This document shows, piece after piece, positions 24,384 to 24,954 of a stretch of DNA of 24,954 nt; within the stretch, counting starts at the first letter, position 1, and every line of letters starts with the position of its first letter. Location: the IMG/VR virus record IMGVR_UViG_3300025168_000625, positions 1 to 24,954 of that record; one strand, given 5' to 3'. The position numbers were made by a program, and so were the translations under genes. This DNA is from a virus. The notes below the pieces were generated by a model, which searched no databases, was not told where the DNA came from, and saw only the letters and a program-made list of their open reading frames with translations.

Positions 24384-24824
24384 TTATGCGTCAACAGTTG
24401 TTATACCCACGGCAGTAACCGAAACAGCAGTTCCTGTTGATGCGATAGCTGGGTATCTAAGATCTGTAAATGCGGCGCCCATAGATGATCCATCTGTAGA
24501 GTAAGCAGTACCCAAGTCATCTTGTACCACTACAAAACCACCATGAGGATTTGCCATCATATCAGCTACTGTTTTTAAAATTTCAATAGTAGCATCTTCA
24601 GTGTGCGTTAGTGTAAATGTGTCAGGTGCAAAATCAGCACTAGCCGTATAAACAGTATCTTGAGGTCTAAATCTAAAAATAGTTGATGTACTATTTACTG
24701 GGACCGCCCCCATAAAATCACTTGCTTTAAAAATAGCTTGATTACCAGTTGCATAAGTTGCATCTTCTGCAACATACATATAAAGCTCTTTTTCTCGAGC
24801 GTTTAAGTTTGGTGTTGTTTTCAT
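24384..24824 (-). CDS. Small probable virion protein (146 aa)
   Basis: The N-terminus is MKTTPNLNAREKELYMYVAE. The middle (TLTHTEDATIEILKTVADMM, then ANPHGGFVVVQDDLG) is a β-helix-β pattern that I recall in proteins of marine phages. The C-terminus is Thr/Val/Ala-rich. A 69-base non-coding leader, with no clear promoter seen, precedes it. Function unknown. Confidence 0.5.
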   Translation of the reverse strand: MKTTPNLNAREKELYMYVAEDATYATGNQAIFKASDFMGAVPVNSTSTIFRFRPQDTVYTASADFAPDTFTLTHTEDATIEILKTVADMMANPHGGFVVVQDDLGTAYSTDGSSMGAAFTDLRYPAIASTGTAVSVTAVGITTVDA

Positions 24825-24893
24825 TCTTTTTCTTTTTTAATAATTAATTTGTTTTGTGTTTTAAGTTTAGTGGCTTGGGGTTTTTGGTTTAGG

Positions 24894-24953
24894 TTAATCT
24901 ACTAGGACCACGTCACCATCACGAATAACCCTATAAAGAGTATCTTTCCATGA
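24894..24953 (-). CDS. C-terminal end of an upstream gene (partial, 19 codons)
   Basis: The last frame-open codons at the right edge read SWKDTLYRVIRDGDVVLVD and stop at TAA (24896-24894). The rest lies beyond the window. Nothing can be said about function. Confidence 0.45.
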   Translation of the reverse strand, partial: SWKDTLYRVIRDGDVVLVD

Positions 24954-24954
24954 T

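Noticed and set aside
24825-24893. Promoter or terminator in the 69-base gap before the 146-aa gene
   Set aside because: No strong stem-loop and no clear Bacteroidota -7 TAnnTTTG element could be seen.

Overview
This window is part of the virion-structure region of a tailed double-stranded DNA phage. All genes that can be supported lie on the minus strand, so transcription runs from about 24.9 kb down to 1. They are packed with gaps of a few bases or short overlaps, including three TAATG stop/start junctions. The DNA is AT-rich. The protein set (large terminase, a roughly 800-residue portal with a coiled-coil tail, a roughly 500-residue major capsid protein, two ring-like connectors, a very large tail hub/stabilization protein) and its order look like the structural module of crAss-like phages (Crassvirales) and their marine relatives, as I remember those families; no search was possible. 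Almost no start has a Shine-Dalgarno sequence. The leaders are A/T-rich instead, which is typical of Bacteroidota and their phages. Together with the GCTD...DDGSC repeats, common in marine Flavobacteriia proteins, this suggests a marine Bacteroidota host (inference).

Layout in the direction of transcription. 24.95-23.1 kb: the end of an unknown gene, then three small Thr/Ala/Gly-rich proteins (146, 120 and 274 aa), probably virion accessory proteins. 23.1-20.8 kb: a winged-helix-like protein, a low-complexity 267-aa protein, an HExxH zincin-like protein, a 79-aa protein, a 16-codon Cys-rich micro-ORF and a holin. 20.8-18.7 kb: a 262-aa probable virion protein, a coiled-coil protein, a 73-aa unknown, a protein with two GroES-like units, and a 91-aa protein just before the terminase, a candidate small terminase subunit. 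18.7-11.35 kb: large terminase, portal, probable scaffold and major capsid protein. 11.3-6.9 kb: an unknown 283-aa protein, a 53-aa CGC-motif protein, two ring/head-tail connector proteins, and the N-terminal part of the tail hub/stabilization protein. 6.9-1 kb: one open reading frame of 2,299 codons without a stop, running off the left edge. It continues the tail hub/stabilization protein and ends, inside the window, in seven Cys/Asp repeats.

The genes form one late operon: DNA packaging, procapsid assembly, neck and tail assembly, and lysis (holin). Two stem-loops with C(UUCG)G tetraloops lie after the capsid gene and after the following gene, and probably reduce expression of downstream genes relative to capsid. 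The points most worth a second look are the hidden giant gene and its repeats, the split of the tail hub protein into two translationally coupled genes, the tandem GroES-like protein, and the Cys-rich micro-ORF.
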